From NCBI GenBank assembly GCA_018664265.1, contig JABJOR010000541.1:1-9252 (forward strand): DNA of 9,252 bases, given 5' to 3'. Below, piece by piece: positions 1 through 6,033 of this stretch. How positions within the stretch are numbered: the stretch's first letter is position 1; each line of letters starts with the position of its first letter. The translations under genes and the position numbers were made by a program. Origin of the DNA: Rhodospirillales bacterium. Its GTDB lineage: Bacteria > Pseudomonadota > Alphaproteobacteria > Rhodospirillales > Casp-alpha2. A model generated the notes under the pieces. It had not been told where the DNA came from. It did not search any database and was given only the letters and a program-made list of their open reading frames with translations.

Positions 1-621
1 CCAGGCGCGGTTGATCAAGGGCTTGTCGACGCTGTGGATGCATTTTGCGAAGGGATTGCCTTTTCAACGGATCAGGTTCGTCGGGTCTTTGAATGTGCCA
101 GAGATCATAAATTGCCAATCAAGCTCCACGCCGAACAGTTATCTGATTTGAAGGGCGCTGTGCTGGCGGCCGAATTTGATGCTTTATCGGTAGATCATTT
201 GGAATATGTCGAACAGGATGGTGTTGATGCCATGGCAAAATCGGGTAGTGTTGCGGTAATTCTGCCCGGCGCGTTTTATTATCTTAATGAAACTCGCAAG
301 CCACCAATTGATGGGCTGCGTCGCGCTGGTATTCCCATGGCTGTAGCTACAGATGCCAACCCGGGAAGTTCACCAGTTTTTTCCATGCTTACGGCTATGA
401 ACATGGCGTGTGTGCTGTTCGCCATGACACCGGGTGAAGCTTTGCTCGGGGCGACGAAAAATGGAGCAAAAGCCTTGGGCCTGAATGATCGAGGTGTGCT
501 TGCAGTTGGTAAACGTGCTGATCTGGCATGCTGGTCGGTTAATGATCCGGTTGAGCTGGCCTATGGGTTGGGTGCACGTCCACTGAAGTGGTCCATGCTG
601 GAAGGAAAAATGCGAACATGA
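1..621 (+). CDS. hutI: Imidazolonepropionase HutI, C-terminal part (5' end outside window)
   Basis: Imidazolonepropionase hydrolyses 4-imidazolone-5-propanoate to N-formimino-L-glutamate, the third step of cytoplasmic histidine degradation. The reading frame is open from base 1, so the gene starts upstream; a GTG at 34 is internal and not the real start. About 206 residues are visible, half of the usual ~400. Recognisable family blocks are [23 protein letters not shown] (the His of HAEQ is a metal ligand in the amidohydrolase fold), [16 protein letters not shown], and [11 protein letters not shown], whose Asp is the other metal ligand on this half. The paired N-terminal HxH ligands lie outside the window. 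TDANPG carries Ala where many homologues have Cys, Leu or Phe, a variable position. The stop codon overlaps the hutG start as ATGA, so the two are almost certainly co-transcribed and translationally coupled. Identification is by recognised family motifs and is strong. Confidence 0.95.
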   Translation, partial: PGAVDQGLVDAVDAFCEGIAFSTDQVRRVFECARDHKLPIKLHAEQLSDLKGAVLAAEFDALSVDHLEYVEQDGVDAMAKSGSVAVILPGAFYYLNETRKPPIDGLRRAGIPMAVATDANPGSSPVFSMLTAMNMACVLFAMTPGEALLGATKNGAKALGLNDRGVLAVGKRADLACWSVNDPVELAYGLGARPLKWSMLEGKMRT

Positions 622-1421
622 CTGAGCCGGTCTTTAATTTTATGCATGGTGATCAACCTGTGTTGGTTAGCTGTCCCCATGTGGGAACCCATGTGCCGGA
701 AAGCATTGCTGAAAGGTTTACCCCCGCTGGTGCCATGCTGACCGACACGGATTGGTATGTTGACTGGCTTTATGGTGAGGCCGCTGCCGCTCTTGGTATT
801 CCCTTATTAACGGCAACTCATTCTCGTTATGTAATTGATCTCAATCGCAGACCCGATGGAGAAGTACTTTATACAGGAGCCGACAATACGGAGCTTTGTC
901 CAACAACGACTTTTGAGTATGAACCAATCTATGAAGATGCCCCCCCGGATCAGAGCGAGATTTTACAGCGGGTGGAAAACTACTGGCGACCTTATCATGA
1001 CAAATTACAACAAACTCTGGATGACATGGTTGCCCGTCATGGCGTCGCTGTATTGATAGAAGGGCATTCTATCCGCTCACATGTTCCACGGTTCTTTGAA
1101 GGCAAGCTGCCGGACTTTAATCTGGGTACGGCAGATGGCGAGAGCGCAGATGCGGGTCTTGCAGCCGAAGTTTTTAAAGCCTTAAATTCGGACGGTAATT
1201 ACACCAGCATTCACAATGGGCGTTTCAAGGGTGGTTACATTACCCGGCATTACGGACAACCGGTAAAAGGTGTTCACACGCTGCAATTGGAAAAAACTCA
1301 GTCGTGTTACATGGATGAAACTCCACCATTTGCGTTCAGGGCAGACCTTGCGCGTGGTGTACAGCCTGTTATCTCACGGATGCTGGAATCTGCATTGCAG
1401 TGGGCACAATCAAAGGCTTAA
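618..1421 (+). CDS. hutG: N-formylglutamate deformylase HutG (FGase family)
   Basis: Predicted N-formylglutamate amidohydrolase, which cleaves N-formyl-L-glutamate to glutamate and formate, the last step of the five-step histidine pathway. The 267-residue product has the length expected for the FGase family. Family blocks seen are [13 protein letters not shown] (residues 18-30), [12 protein letters not shown] (41-52), [11 protein letters not shown] (67-77), [16 protein letters not shown] near 145-160, and a C-terminal stretch [14 protein letters not shown] followed by LQLEK. ATG 618 is chosen over an upstream in-frame GTG at 588 because it overlaps the hutI stop (ATGA) and has GGAAGGA at 600-606 as ribosome binding site; the 588 extension would only read hutI sequence in another frame. 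Finding this enzyme class predicts that formiminoglutamate deiminase (HutF) is encoded elsewhere, since the four-step route uses an unrelated formimidoylglutamase. The 3' end overlaps the convergent MFS gene by 12 bases. Confidence 0.93.
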   Translation: MTEPVFNFMHGDQPVLVSCPHVGTHVPESIAERFTPAGAMLTDTDWYVDWLYGEAAAALGIPLLTATHSRYVIDLNRRPDGEVLYTGADNTELCPTTTFEYEPIYEDAPPDQSEILQRVENYWRPYHDKLQQTLDDMVARHGVAVLIEGHSIRSHVPRFFEGKLPDFNLGTADGESADAGLAAEVFKALNSDGNYTSIHNGRFKGGYITRHYGQPVKGVHTLQLEKTQSCYMDETPPFAFRADLARGVQPVISRMLESALQWAQSKA

Positions 1422-2654
1422 GCCTGCAGTTTCTTCATCATCGGTTTCCAGCTCATAGATAGCTTGGGAGCTTTTTGTTAATGGTACGAAAGAGCCGCGA
1501 TCAAGATCGTCTGTAATGGGACGGGCAAGGATTCTGAAAAGCACAAAGACGGCTAATCCGGCAAACAAGACTGCCATGATCAGGAAAAGGTATCCGGCTT
1601 CACCGTTCTCCATCAATGGGGCGACAAAAAACGGCCCCATTGCAGCACCTATACCATAGACAAGCAGTAGGCCTCCTGAGGTCTCTACCAATTTTTCATG
1701 CGGGGTGAAATCATTAACATGGGCCAGGATCAGGCCATAAAGCGGGAACATAAATCCGCCATGCAAACAGGCTATGAGGAACGGAGTTGTACCTGTGTGG
1801 TCTTGCAGGAAGGCAAGCGCCAATCCGGTTCCAATTGTTCCAAAGCAACACCCGGCAATCATGATACGACGATCAATTTTATCTGAAATCCAGCCAATGG
1901 GCCATTGCAGCAAGGTGCCGCCAAGCATGAAGGCGCTCATGAAAAATGTTATGCCAGCGATAGAGAACCCTCGTTCCTGTGCAAAGACGGGCCCCAATGA
2001 CCAGAATGAGCCATCCACCACGCCAAAGACCAAACACCCGACAAAACCAACGGGTGAGAGTTTGAGCAGCTCGCGAACATCCAACCTTGCCGTTGGTGGC
2101 GCTGTTGGTTCTGATACTTTCGACAGAGAAATAGGGACCAGTGATAAGCAAATTAGCATTGCGCATATAATGAACAGAGTGCTGCTTGCCGGGTCAGCCA
2201 GATTGAGCATCAGTTGCCCACCCATAGTTACCACGTTGGTGATGATAATATAGAGCGACAGAATCTTGCCGCGGGTTTCATTGGTGGATTGCTCGTTGAG
2301 CCAGCTTTCAATAGCCATGAACAAAATAGCAAAGCAAATACCCGTGATTCCCCGTGTTGCAACCCATGCCATGGGGGCTGGGATAAGTTGATAGACTAAT
2401 GTTGCTGCCGCTGTCAGGGCCGCAAATCCGGCAAAAACCCTGATGTGCCCTACTTTACTGATCAACCGGGGGCCAATAAGACAGCCAATGGCAAAGCCAG
2501 CGTAATAGGCCCCGCCCATGCCACCAATCCATGTCGTGGAAAACCCTTCTATGTCACCTCTCACGGGTAATAAAGTCACAAGCAGCCCTTGTCCCAGCAT
2601 TAAAATAGCCGTGCCAAGTAGCAAAATCGTAATGTTATCGCGAACAGTTTTCAT
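1410..2654 (-). CDS. MFS transporter, YcaD-like, 12 membrane segments
   Basis: A 414-residue major facilitator superfamily permease of the inner membrane; substrate unknown. The sequence alternates hydrophobic segments with short charged loops, as expected for 12 transmembrane helices in two halves. Visible signatures are the loop 2-3 motif GPRLISKVGHIR (residues 61-72, a motif A variant), IESWLNEQSTNETRGKILS (115-133), which is characteristic of YcaD-like MFS proteins, NLADPAS (151-157), and the second-half motif A GWISDKIDRR (254-263). The C-terminal ~35 residues are hydrophilic and acidic. Start ATG at 2654 gives an N-terminus leading directly into helix 1 (ITILLLGTAILMLGQG); no strong Shine-Dalgarno is seen before it. 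The gene is divergent from the Gre-like gene and convergent with hutG, so it is probably monocistronic. Adjacency to hut does not by itself make it a histidine or urocanate transporter, which usually belong to other families. Confidence 0.88.
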   Translation of the reverse strand: MKTVRDNITILLLGTAILMLGQGLLVTLLPVRGDIEGFSTTWIGGMGGAYYAGFAIGCLIGPRLISKVGHIRVFAGFAALTAAATLVYQLIPAPMAWVATRGITGICFAILFMAIESWLNEQSTNETRGKILSLYIIITNVVTMGGQLMLNLADPASSTLFIICAMLICLSLVPISLSKVSEPTAPPTARLDVRELLKLSPVGFVGCLVFGVVDGSFWSLGPVFAQERGFSIAGITFFMSAFMLGGTLLQWPIGWISDKIDRRIMIAGCCFGTIGTGLALAFLQDHTGTTPFLIACLHGGFMFPLYGLILAHVNDFTPHEKLVETSGGLLLVYGIGAAMGPFFVAPLMENGEAGYLFLIMAVLFAGLAVFVLFRILARPITDDLDRGSFVPLTKSSQAIYELETDDEETAGLSL

Positions 2655-2827
2655 ACCAAGGGTCTTTAAGCTAGAGAAAATAGCTGGGTATTATTTTACT
2701 ATATGGCTGTCTTGTATTTTCTCGTCCATGTGTTCTTTGTGATATACGGTGGATAGCTGGTAGAGATAATTTACAAAATGTATGTTATACTTAGTTGCAT
2801 TGAGGGGGCAAACCCAGGGGAAATATC
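2655..2827. promoter_or_regulatory. Divergent intergenic region between the MFS and Gre-like genes
   Basis: This 173-base AT-rich gap holds no convincing gene and must drive both flanking genes. On the plus strand TG-T-TATACT at 2783-2791 reads as an extended -10 element (TGn followed by TATACT, 5 of 6 to consensus), placing the transcript start near 2798, about 30 bases before the ATG; no good -35 lies 16-18 bases upstream, as is usual for extended -10 promoters. On the minus strand ACTATA at 2698-2703 is the complement of TATAGT, a possible -10 for the MFS gene about 44 bases upstream of its ATG, also without a clear -35. The octamer ATAGCTGG occurs twice in the gap (near 2690 and 2753) but is too short to call an operator. 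The promoter calls are by eye. Confidence 0.4.
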
Positions 2828-3346
2828 ATGAGCCGTGCATTTGTCAAAGAGCCTGATGGAGATGCTGTCGGAGACGACGCACCTGAACTGCCGATTAGCT
2901 CACATCCTAATTATATGACGCCTGTTGGTCTGAACATGCTTGAAGATGAGCTTACGGAATTAAAAGTACAGCGACAGGTCTTAATCGATTTGAATGATCC
3001 CGTTCGTACTCAGATAGAAGTCTTTGCCATTGAACGTGAGCAGCGATATCTAAAAGCCCGTATCGATAGCGCCCTTGTTCAGGAGCCTGATAATCATGTC
3101 CATGGCAAGGTTGGGTTTGGGGCATCTGTAAAAGTGGTAGATGAAGATGATACGGAAAATATATTTACCATTGTCGGTGAAGATCAGGCCGATCCCAATG
3201 CTGGGTTGATTAGCTGGACGTCACCTTTGGCGCGGATACTCACGGATAAAGAAGTTGGCGATACAGTGACTTGGCGGCGCCCGAAAGGGGATATGGCTCT
3301 CGAAATCCTCCAGATCAGATATGAAGAAAGTGCTGAGCCTTCATGA
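2828..3346 (+). CDS. GreA/GreB-family factor with shortened coiled coil
   Basis: A 172-residue member of the GreA/GreB family, whose classical members insert a coiled coil into the RNA polymerase secondary channel to stimulate cleavage of backtracked RNA. Residues 1-27 are an acidic leader; 28-84 correspond to the N-terminal helical hairpin starting NYMTPVGL; 93-166 are the C-terminal FKBP-like domain, with GKVGFGASVKV, FTIVGEDQADP, ISWTSPLARIL and VGDTVTW. From DEL to FGA the hairpin is about 14 residues shorter than in E. coli GreB, and the acidic tip motif (DRSENADY in GreB) that positions the catalytic metal is absent, replaced by a turn around LNDPV (55-59) with Asp54 and Asp57. This argues against normal cleavage activity; it may modulate polymerase or compete for the channel, like Rnk or other Gre-fold regulators. 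Start ATG 2828 has AGGGGA at 2816-2821. The stop overlaps the next gene as ATGA. Confidence 0.85.
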   Translation: MSRAFVKEPDGDAVGDDAPELPISSHPNYMTPVGLNMLEDELTELKVQRQVLIDLNDPVRTQIEVFAIEREQRYLKARIDSALVQEPDNHVHGKVGFGASVKVVDEDDTENIFTIVGEDQADPNAGLISWTSPLARILTDKEVGDTVTWRRPKGDMALEILQIRYEESAEPS

Positions 3347-3855
3347 TGAGAATATATACAGACGATGAATACACTGCAGCGAGTGTTGGCTGGGGAAGTT
3401 TTGAGATGTTGGAAACAACAGAATTACTCAAAACGAAAGCAACTCTCGAAGGCTACAAGTATTGGCTGGCTAAATGTGATGGAGCAAGCCTGCCATCATT
3501 GAGTGATATTGATTTGATGGAGATTTATCACCTAGCACCTAAACTTTGCATCAAGGATGCTGTTGATGATGGAATGGAATTTAGAAACCGGTACTGGGGA
3601 ACTCAATTAATTGAATGGTATAAGTTGGAGACAACAGGGATGTTATTGAAGGATTATTATCCCCCCGAAATTCTCCATTTAGGGTATAAATTTTATCGAA
3701 ATATGCATGCTGTGGGTGCCCCTGTTTATTCAATAGGCGACGTTGGCATCGGTAACATGAAGCATGTCATTGTTGAAGGGGTGTATTTGCCGCTGTTGGA
3801 CGAAACGGGCAAGATTGGACATATCTTTGCTGTTGAGGAAATCATCGACCAATAG
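3343..3855 (+). CDS. PAS_5-like domain protein, stand-alone sensor domain
   Basis: A 170-residue soluble protein with one PAS-like domain and no attached kinase, cyclase or DNA-binding region. The stretch from about residue 38 to 168 follows the PAS_5 family layout: a polar helix, [19 protein letters not shown] (first strand region), the [10 protein letters not shown] segment in the position of the family's RyRlvGT motif, [11 protein letters not shown], and a final strand pair ending [10 protein letters not shown]. Such short PAS proteins are numerous in Rhodospirillales-type alphaproteobacteria; their ligands and partners are mostly unknown. The ATG at 3343 overlaps the Gre-like stop (ATGA), suggesting translational coupling; a second ATG follows immediately at 3346, and the Shine-Dalgarno GAAGAAAG at 3323-3330 is weak and rather distant for both. 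The gene looks more AT-rich than its upstream neighbour. No transmembrane or signal sequence is visible. Confidence 0.75.
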   Translation: MMRIYTDDEYTAASVGWGSFEMLETTELLKTKATLEGYKYWLAKCDGASLPSLSDIDLMEIYHLAPKLCIKDAVDDGMEFRNRYWGTQLIEWYKLETTGMLLKDYYPPEILHLGYKFYRNMHAVGAPVYSIGDVGIGNMKHVIVEGVYLPLLDETGKIGHIFAVEEIIDQ

Positions 3856-3949
3856 GTCTGGCTTGATAATAGGCTTTTATAAAACCAGATTAGTTTATAT
3901 AGCTGAGTATTTAAAATTTCTACGGAATAATTTTTGGGGAAAGACCATA
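3856..3949 (+). promoter_or_regulatory. Gap before acr3 with AT-rich palindrome
   Basis: This 94-base gap separates the PAS gene from acr3. It contains a perfect 10-base palindrome TTTTATAAAA at 3875-3884, flanked by a wider imperfect inverted repeat (TCTGGCTT at 3856-3863 against AAAACCAGA at 3881-3889). It could be an operator for a repressor such as ArsR, part of a weak terminator, or chance in AT-rich DNA. TTGATA at 3863-3868 resembles a -35, but no -10 is correctly spaced. The only well-supported element is the ribosome binding site annotated separately. Confidence 0.25.
3936..3943 (+). promoter_or_regulatory. Ribosome binding site fixing the acr3 GTG start
   Basis: GGGGAAAG lies 6 bases before the GTG at 3950. 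It decides the start: the open frame continues up to 3764 but that extension lies within the PAS gene in another frame and has no family resemblance. Confidence 0.7.
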
Positions 3950-5026
3950 GTGAATACGAAAAATACTGACATTACTTCTGACAGGCAACAATCTTCCGAA
4001 CAAAGTATGGGTATATTTGAGCGTTGGTTAACCTTGTGGGTAGGGTTGTCGATAATAGCTGGGATAACACTTGGCAAGCTTTCCCCAGATACATTCCAAG
4101 TGTTGGCAGAGCTGGAGTACGCCAACGTTAACTTCGTTGTCGCAGTGTTGATCTGGGTGATGATCTATCCCATGATGGTGAACGTTGATTTTGGCAGCTT
4201 TAGACATGTGGGGGAGCGCCCGAAGGGGCTGGTTATCACACTTTGTGCCAATTGGTTGGTTAAGCCATTCACCATGGCGGGGCTGGGCGTGTTGTTCTTT
4301 GAAGTTCTGTTTCGCGATCTGATCGATCCTGCTGATGCCAAAGAATACATTGCCGGACTTATTCTCCTCGGCGCAGCTCCCTGTACGGCGATGGTTTTCG
4401 TATGGAGCCAACTTACCAAGGGCGATGCTACCTATACACTGGTTCAGGTTTCGGTGAACGATATCATCATGATTTTTGCTTTTGCGCCAATCGTTGCTTT
4501 TTTGCTTGGCGTTACTGATATTACTGTGCCATGGGAAACTTTGCTCATATCGGTCTTGTTATATGTGGTTATTCCTTTGGCCGCTGGTGTGTTTACACGA
4601 ACGATTCTCTTAAAAGGGGACTCAGTAAAGGTTGAGAATTTTACCGCCAAATTGAAGCCGTTTTCGATTATTGGTCTCCTTGCAACGGTTGTGCTTCTGT
4701 TTGGATTTCAAGGGGGCATTATTCTTGAGCAACCTTTTCTGATTGTTTTGATCGCTACGCCATTGGTGGTTCAAAGTTATCTAATCTTTGCTTTTGCATA
4801 CCTTTGGGCCTGGAAATGGCGGGTGCCGTTCAAAGTGGCTGCCCCGTGTGCATTAATTGGAACTTCCAACTTTTTCGAGTTAGCTGTGGCTGTGGCTATC
4901 AGCTTGTTTGGTTTACATTCTGGTGCGGCTTTGACAACGGTTGTCGGGGTTCTCGTAGAAGTTCCGGTTATGCTTTCTCTTGTTGCTCTTGCCAATAGAA
5001 CAAGGCATTATTTCCCAGAAACATAA
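3950..5026 (+). CDS. acr3: Arsenite efflux permease, ACR3 family
   Basis: An inner-membrane carrier of the ACR3 (BASS superfamily) type that extrudes arsenite, probably by proton antiport. The product is 358 residues from GTG 3950, normal for bacterial ACR3, with ten expected membrane segments. Key residues are present: the conserved Cys in [13 protein letters not shown] (Cys145) and the conserved Glu in [14 protein letters not shown] (Glu310), both required in characterised ACR3 proteins. Other family blocks are [33 protein letters not shown] and [13 protein letters not shown]. An internal ATG at 4007 is a fallback start that would drop a polar 19-residue leader. No arsR, arsC or arsH is visible on either side, so this is an isolated resistance gene or one whose partners lie elsewhere. 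It is separated by only 35 bases from the nuclease-like gene downstream. The symbol arsB is also used for this family, but the protein is ACR3, not the 12-segment ArsB. Confidence 0.94.
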   Translation: MNTKNTDITSDRQQSSEQSMGIFERWLTLWVGLSIIAGITLGKLSPDTFQVLAELEYANVNFVVAVLIWVMIYPMMVNVDFGSFRHVGERPKGLVITLCANWLVKPFTMAGLGVLFFEVLFRDLIDPADAKEYIAGLILLGAAPCTAMVFVWSQLTKGDATYTLVQVSVNDIIMIFAFAPIVAFLLGVTDITVPWETLLISVLLYVVIPLAAGVFTRTILLKGDSVKVENFTAKLKPFSIIGLLATVVLLFGFQGGIILEQPFLIVLIATPLVVQSYLIFAFAYLWAWKWRVPFKVAAPCALIGTSNFFELAVAVAISLFGLHSGAALTTVVGVLVEVPVMLSLVALANRTRHYFPET

Positions 5027-5048
5027 CCAACATTCTTAATTTTGGGTG

Positions 5049-5054
5049 TATACT
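5049..5054 (+). promoter_or_regulatory. Possible -10 box very close to the nuclease gene start
   Basis: TATACT (5 of 6 to consensus) sits 7 bases before the ATG at 5062. If used, transcription would begin at or next to the start codon and give a leaderless mRNA, which would match the lack of a good Shine-Dalgarno (only GGGTG at 5044-5048, 13 bases from the ATG). No -35 is evident, so this may be chance and the gene may instead be read through from acr3. Confidence 0.25.
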
Positions 5055-5061
5055 AATCGCT

Positions 5062-5586
5062 ATGAAATATTTCGCGTCTCTTGCTTTCTTTGTTTTCATA
5101 TTCTGGGGAATTCCGGCACAGGCAGATATTAAAGGCCGGGCTTGTATCATTAATGCAGATATGATTTCCATCAACGGAATTCGATACGATACTAAATGTA
5201 AAGATGGAACCAACGTCAGATTACACGGTATTGATGCGCCAGAGCTGGACCAGGTGTGCCGCAATGCTGAAGGGGCTATTTTTAAGTGTGGCCTCTATGC
5301 CGCAGCTTTCCTTCTGGAATATATAGCCGACAGAGAGCTTGATTGCCGTGGAAACAGCCAGGATATGGAAGGTAACTGGTTGTTACGCTGTTATGTAGAA
5401 GGCATCAATATTAATGCCTACATGGTCAGTGAAGGTTGGGCATTGTCCTATGAAGTATTATCCAAGCGGTATGAACCGGAAGAAGCTATAGCCAAAGATC
5501 ACAAAAAAGGTATTTGGGATTTCGAGTTTACCAATCCATGGGAATGGCGTGAAGGCAAGCGACTCGAAGGTCTGGCGGAACAGTAA
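5062..5586 (+). CDS. Exported thermonuclease-family (SNase-fold) protein with altered active site
   Basis: A 174-residue protein with a signal peptide (MKYF, hydrophobic core to Trp15, cleavage expected after AQA at 19-21) and a staphylococcal-nuclease domain over about residues 25-150. VRLHGIDAPELDQ (52-64) gives the equivalents of SNase Arg35 (Arg53) and Glu43 (Glu61), with Asp58 as the metal-binding Asp40. The calcium-loop motif, usually DGDT, reads INADM, keeping only the second Asp (Asp33). The block usually DRYGR reads DMEGN (101-105), so the third catalytic residue, Arg87 in SNase, is Asn105; Arg109 is nearby but four residues off. Nuclease activity is therefore uncertain. Six cysteines in the mature part (28, 46, 66, 76, 95, 110) suit disulfide bonds outside the cytoplasm. 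It lies 35 bases after acr3 and 36 bases before the hemerythrin gene, in the same direction, so an operon is possible. Confidence 0.85.
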   Translation: MKYFASLAFFVFIFWGIPAQADIKGRACIINADMISINGIRYDTKCKDGTNVRLHGIDAPELDQVCRNAEGAIFKCGLYAAAFLLEYIADRELDCRGNSQDMEGNWLLRCYVEGININAYMVSEGWALSYEVLSKRYEPEEAIAKDHKKGIWDFEFTNPWEWREGKRLEGLAEQ

Positions 5587-5607
5587 CTATACTTGAAACA
5601 TATACCT

Positions 5608-5615
5608 GAAGGGGG
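5608..5615 (+). promoter_or_regulatory. Ribosome binding site fixing the bacteriohemerythrin start
   Basis: GAAGGGGG lies 7 bases before ATG 5623. It supports that start over a TTG at 5593, which is upstream of it, and a GTG at 5620, which is too close. Confidence 0.7.
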
Positions 5616-5622
5616 TTGTGTG

Positions 5623-6033
5623 ATGAACGGATTTAATCTGGAATGGCGAGATGAGTATTTGCTTGGTATTGACGAGCTTGATTTTGAGCACAAAGATCTG
5701 TTCAGGCGCTTGAACGAACTTCATGAAGAACTGGTTCAAGACAACGACAAGGAGCGTGTATCAGGAAGCCTTGGTGGAATTTATGCTCGACTTGATGCAC
5801 ACTTTGCCCTTGAAGAAAACTACATGCGTGAGAAAAAATATGCCGGTTATGAGCAACACAAGAAACAGCATGATAATTTCCTTGATGAACTTCGTGAGGT
5901 TTCCGACAAATTGCTAAGTTCCGGTATCGACATTGAAGAACGCAATGTTCTTGAATCAAAATTGCAGGGGTGGGTGCTCAATCATTTCACAACCACGGAT
6001 CGTGACTTGCCGCTGGATGACGAAGACGATTGA
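5623..6033 (+). CDS. Bacteriohemerythrin (non-haem di-iron oxygen-binding protein)
   Basis: A 136-residue single-domain hemerythrin, the usual bacterial length, forming a four-helix bundle that binds O2 at a di-iron site in the cytoplasm. All seven ligands are present in order: His23 (EHKDL), His60 and Glu64 (HFALEE), His79 and His83 (HKKQH), His121 and Asp126 (HFTTTD). The N-terminal signature W-x3-Y-x2-GID-x2-D is intact. The C-terminus ends in an acidic run (PLDDEDD). Roles proposed for the family are oxygen storage or delivery, oxygen sensing and NO or iron handling; nothing here selects between them, and no chemoreceptor or cyclase is fused. The last 52 bases overlap the 3' end of the convergent MATE gene. 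It probably shares a transcript with the preceding exported SNase-fold gene. A second hemerythrin begins at 9194. Confidence 0.94.
   Translation: MNGFNLEWRDEYLLGIDELDFEHKDLFRRLNELHEELVQDNDKERVSGSLGGIYARLDAHFALEENYMREKKYAGYEQHKKQHDNFLDELREVSDKLLSSGIDIEERNVLESKLQGWVLNHFTTTDRDLPLDDEDD

Noticed and set aside
1774..2253. Open frame of 159 codons on the plus strand inside the MFS gene
   Set aside because: It lies antisense to a well-conserved transporter; its translation has no family features and no good ribosome site. Long antisense frames are expected opposite such genes.
2686..2760. Direct repeat ATAGCTGG in the MFS/Gre-like intergenic region
   Set aside because: Two 8-base copies about 63 bases apart, with a similar string also inside acr3 near 4056; consistent with chance.
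3764..3949. Upstream extension of the acr3 reading frame into the PAS gene
   Set aside because: The extension is out-of-frame PAS coding sequence, and GGGGAAAG before GTG 3950 gives a clear start with the normal family length.
4028..4411. Minus-strand open frame of 127 codons within acr3
   Set aside because: It is antisense to conserved ACR3 helices and has low-complexity, feature-free translation rich in His and Gln; treated as a shadow.
5027..5061. Possible terminator between acr3 and the SNase-fold gene (CCAA and TTGG arms)
   Set aside because: The potential stem is only four pairs with a long AT loop and no T-run after it; too weak to call.
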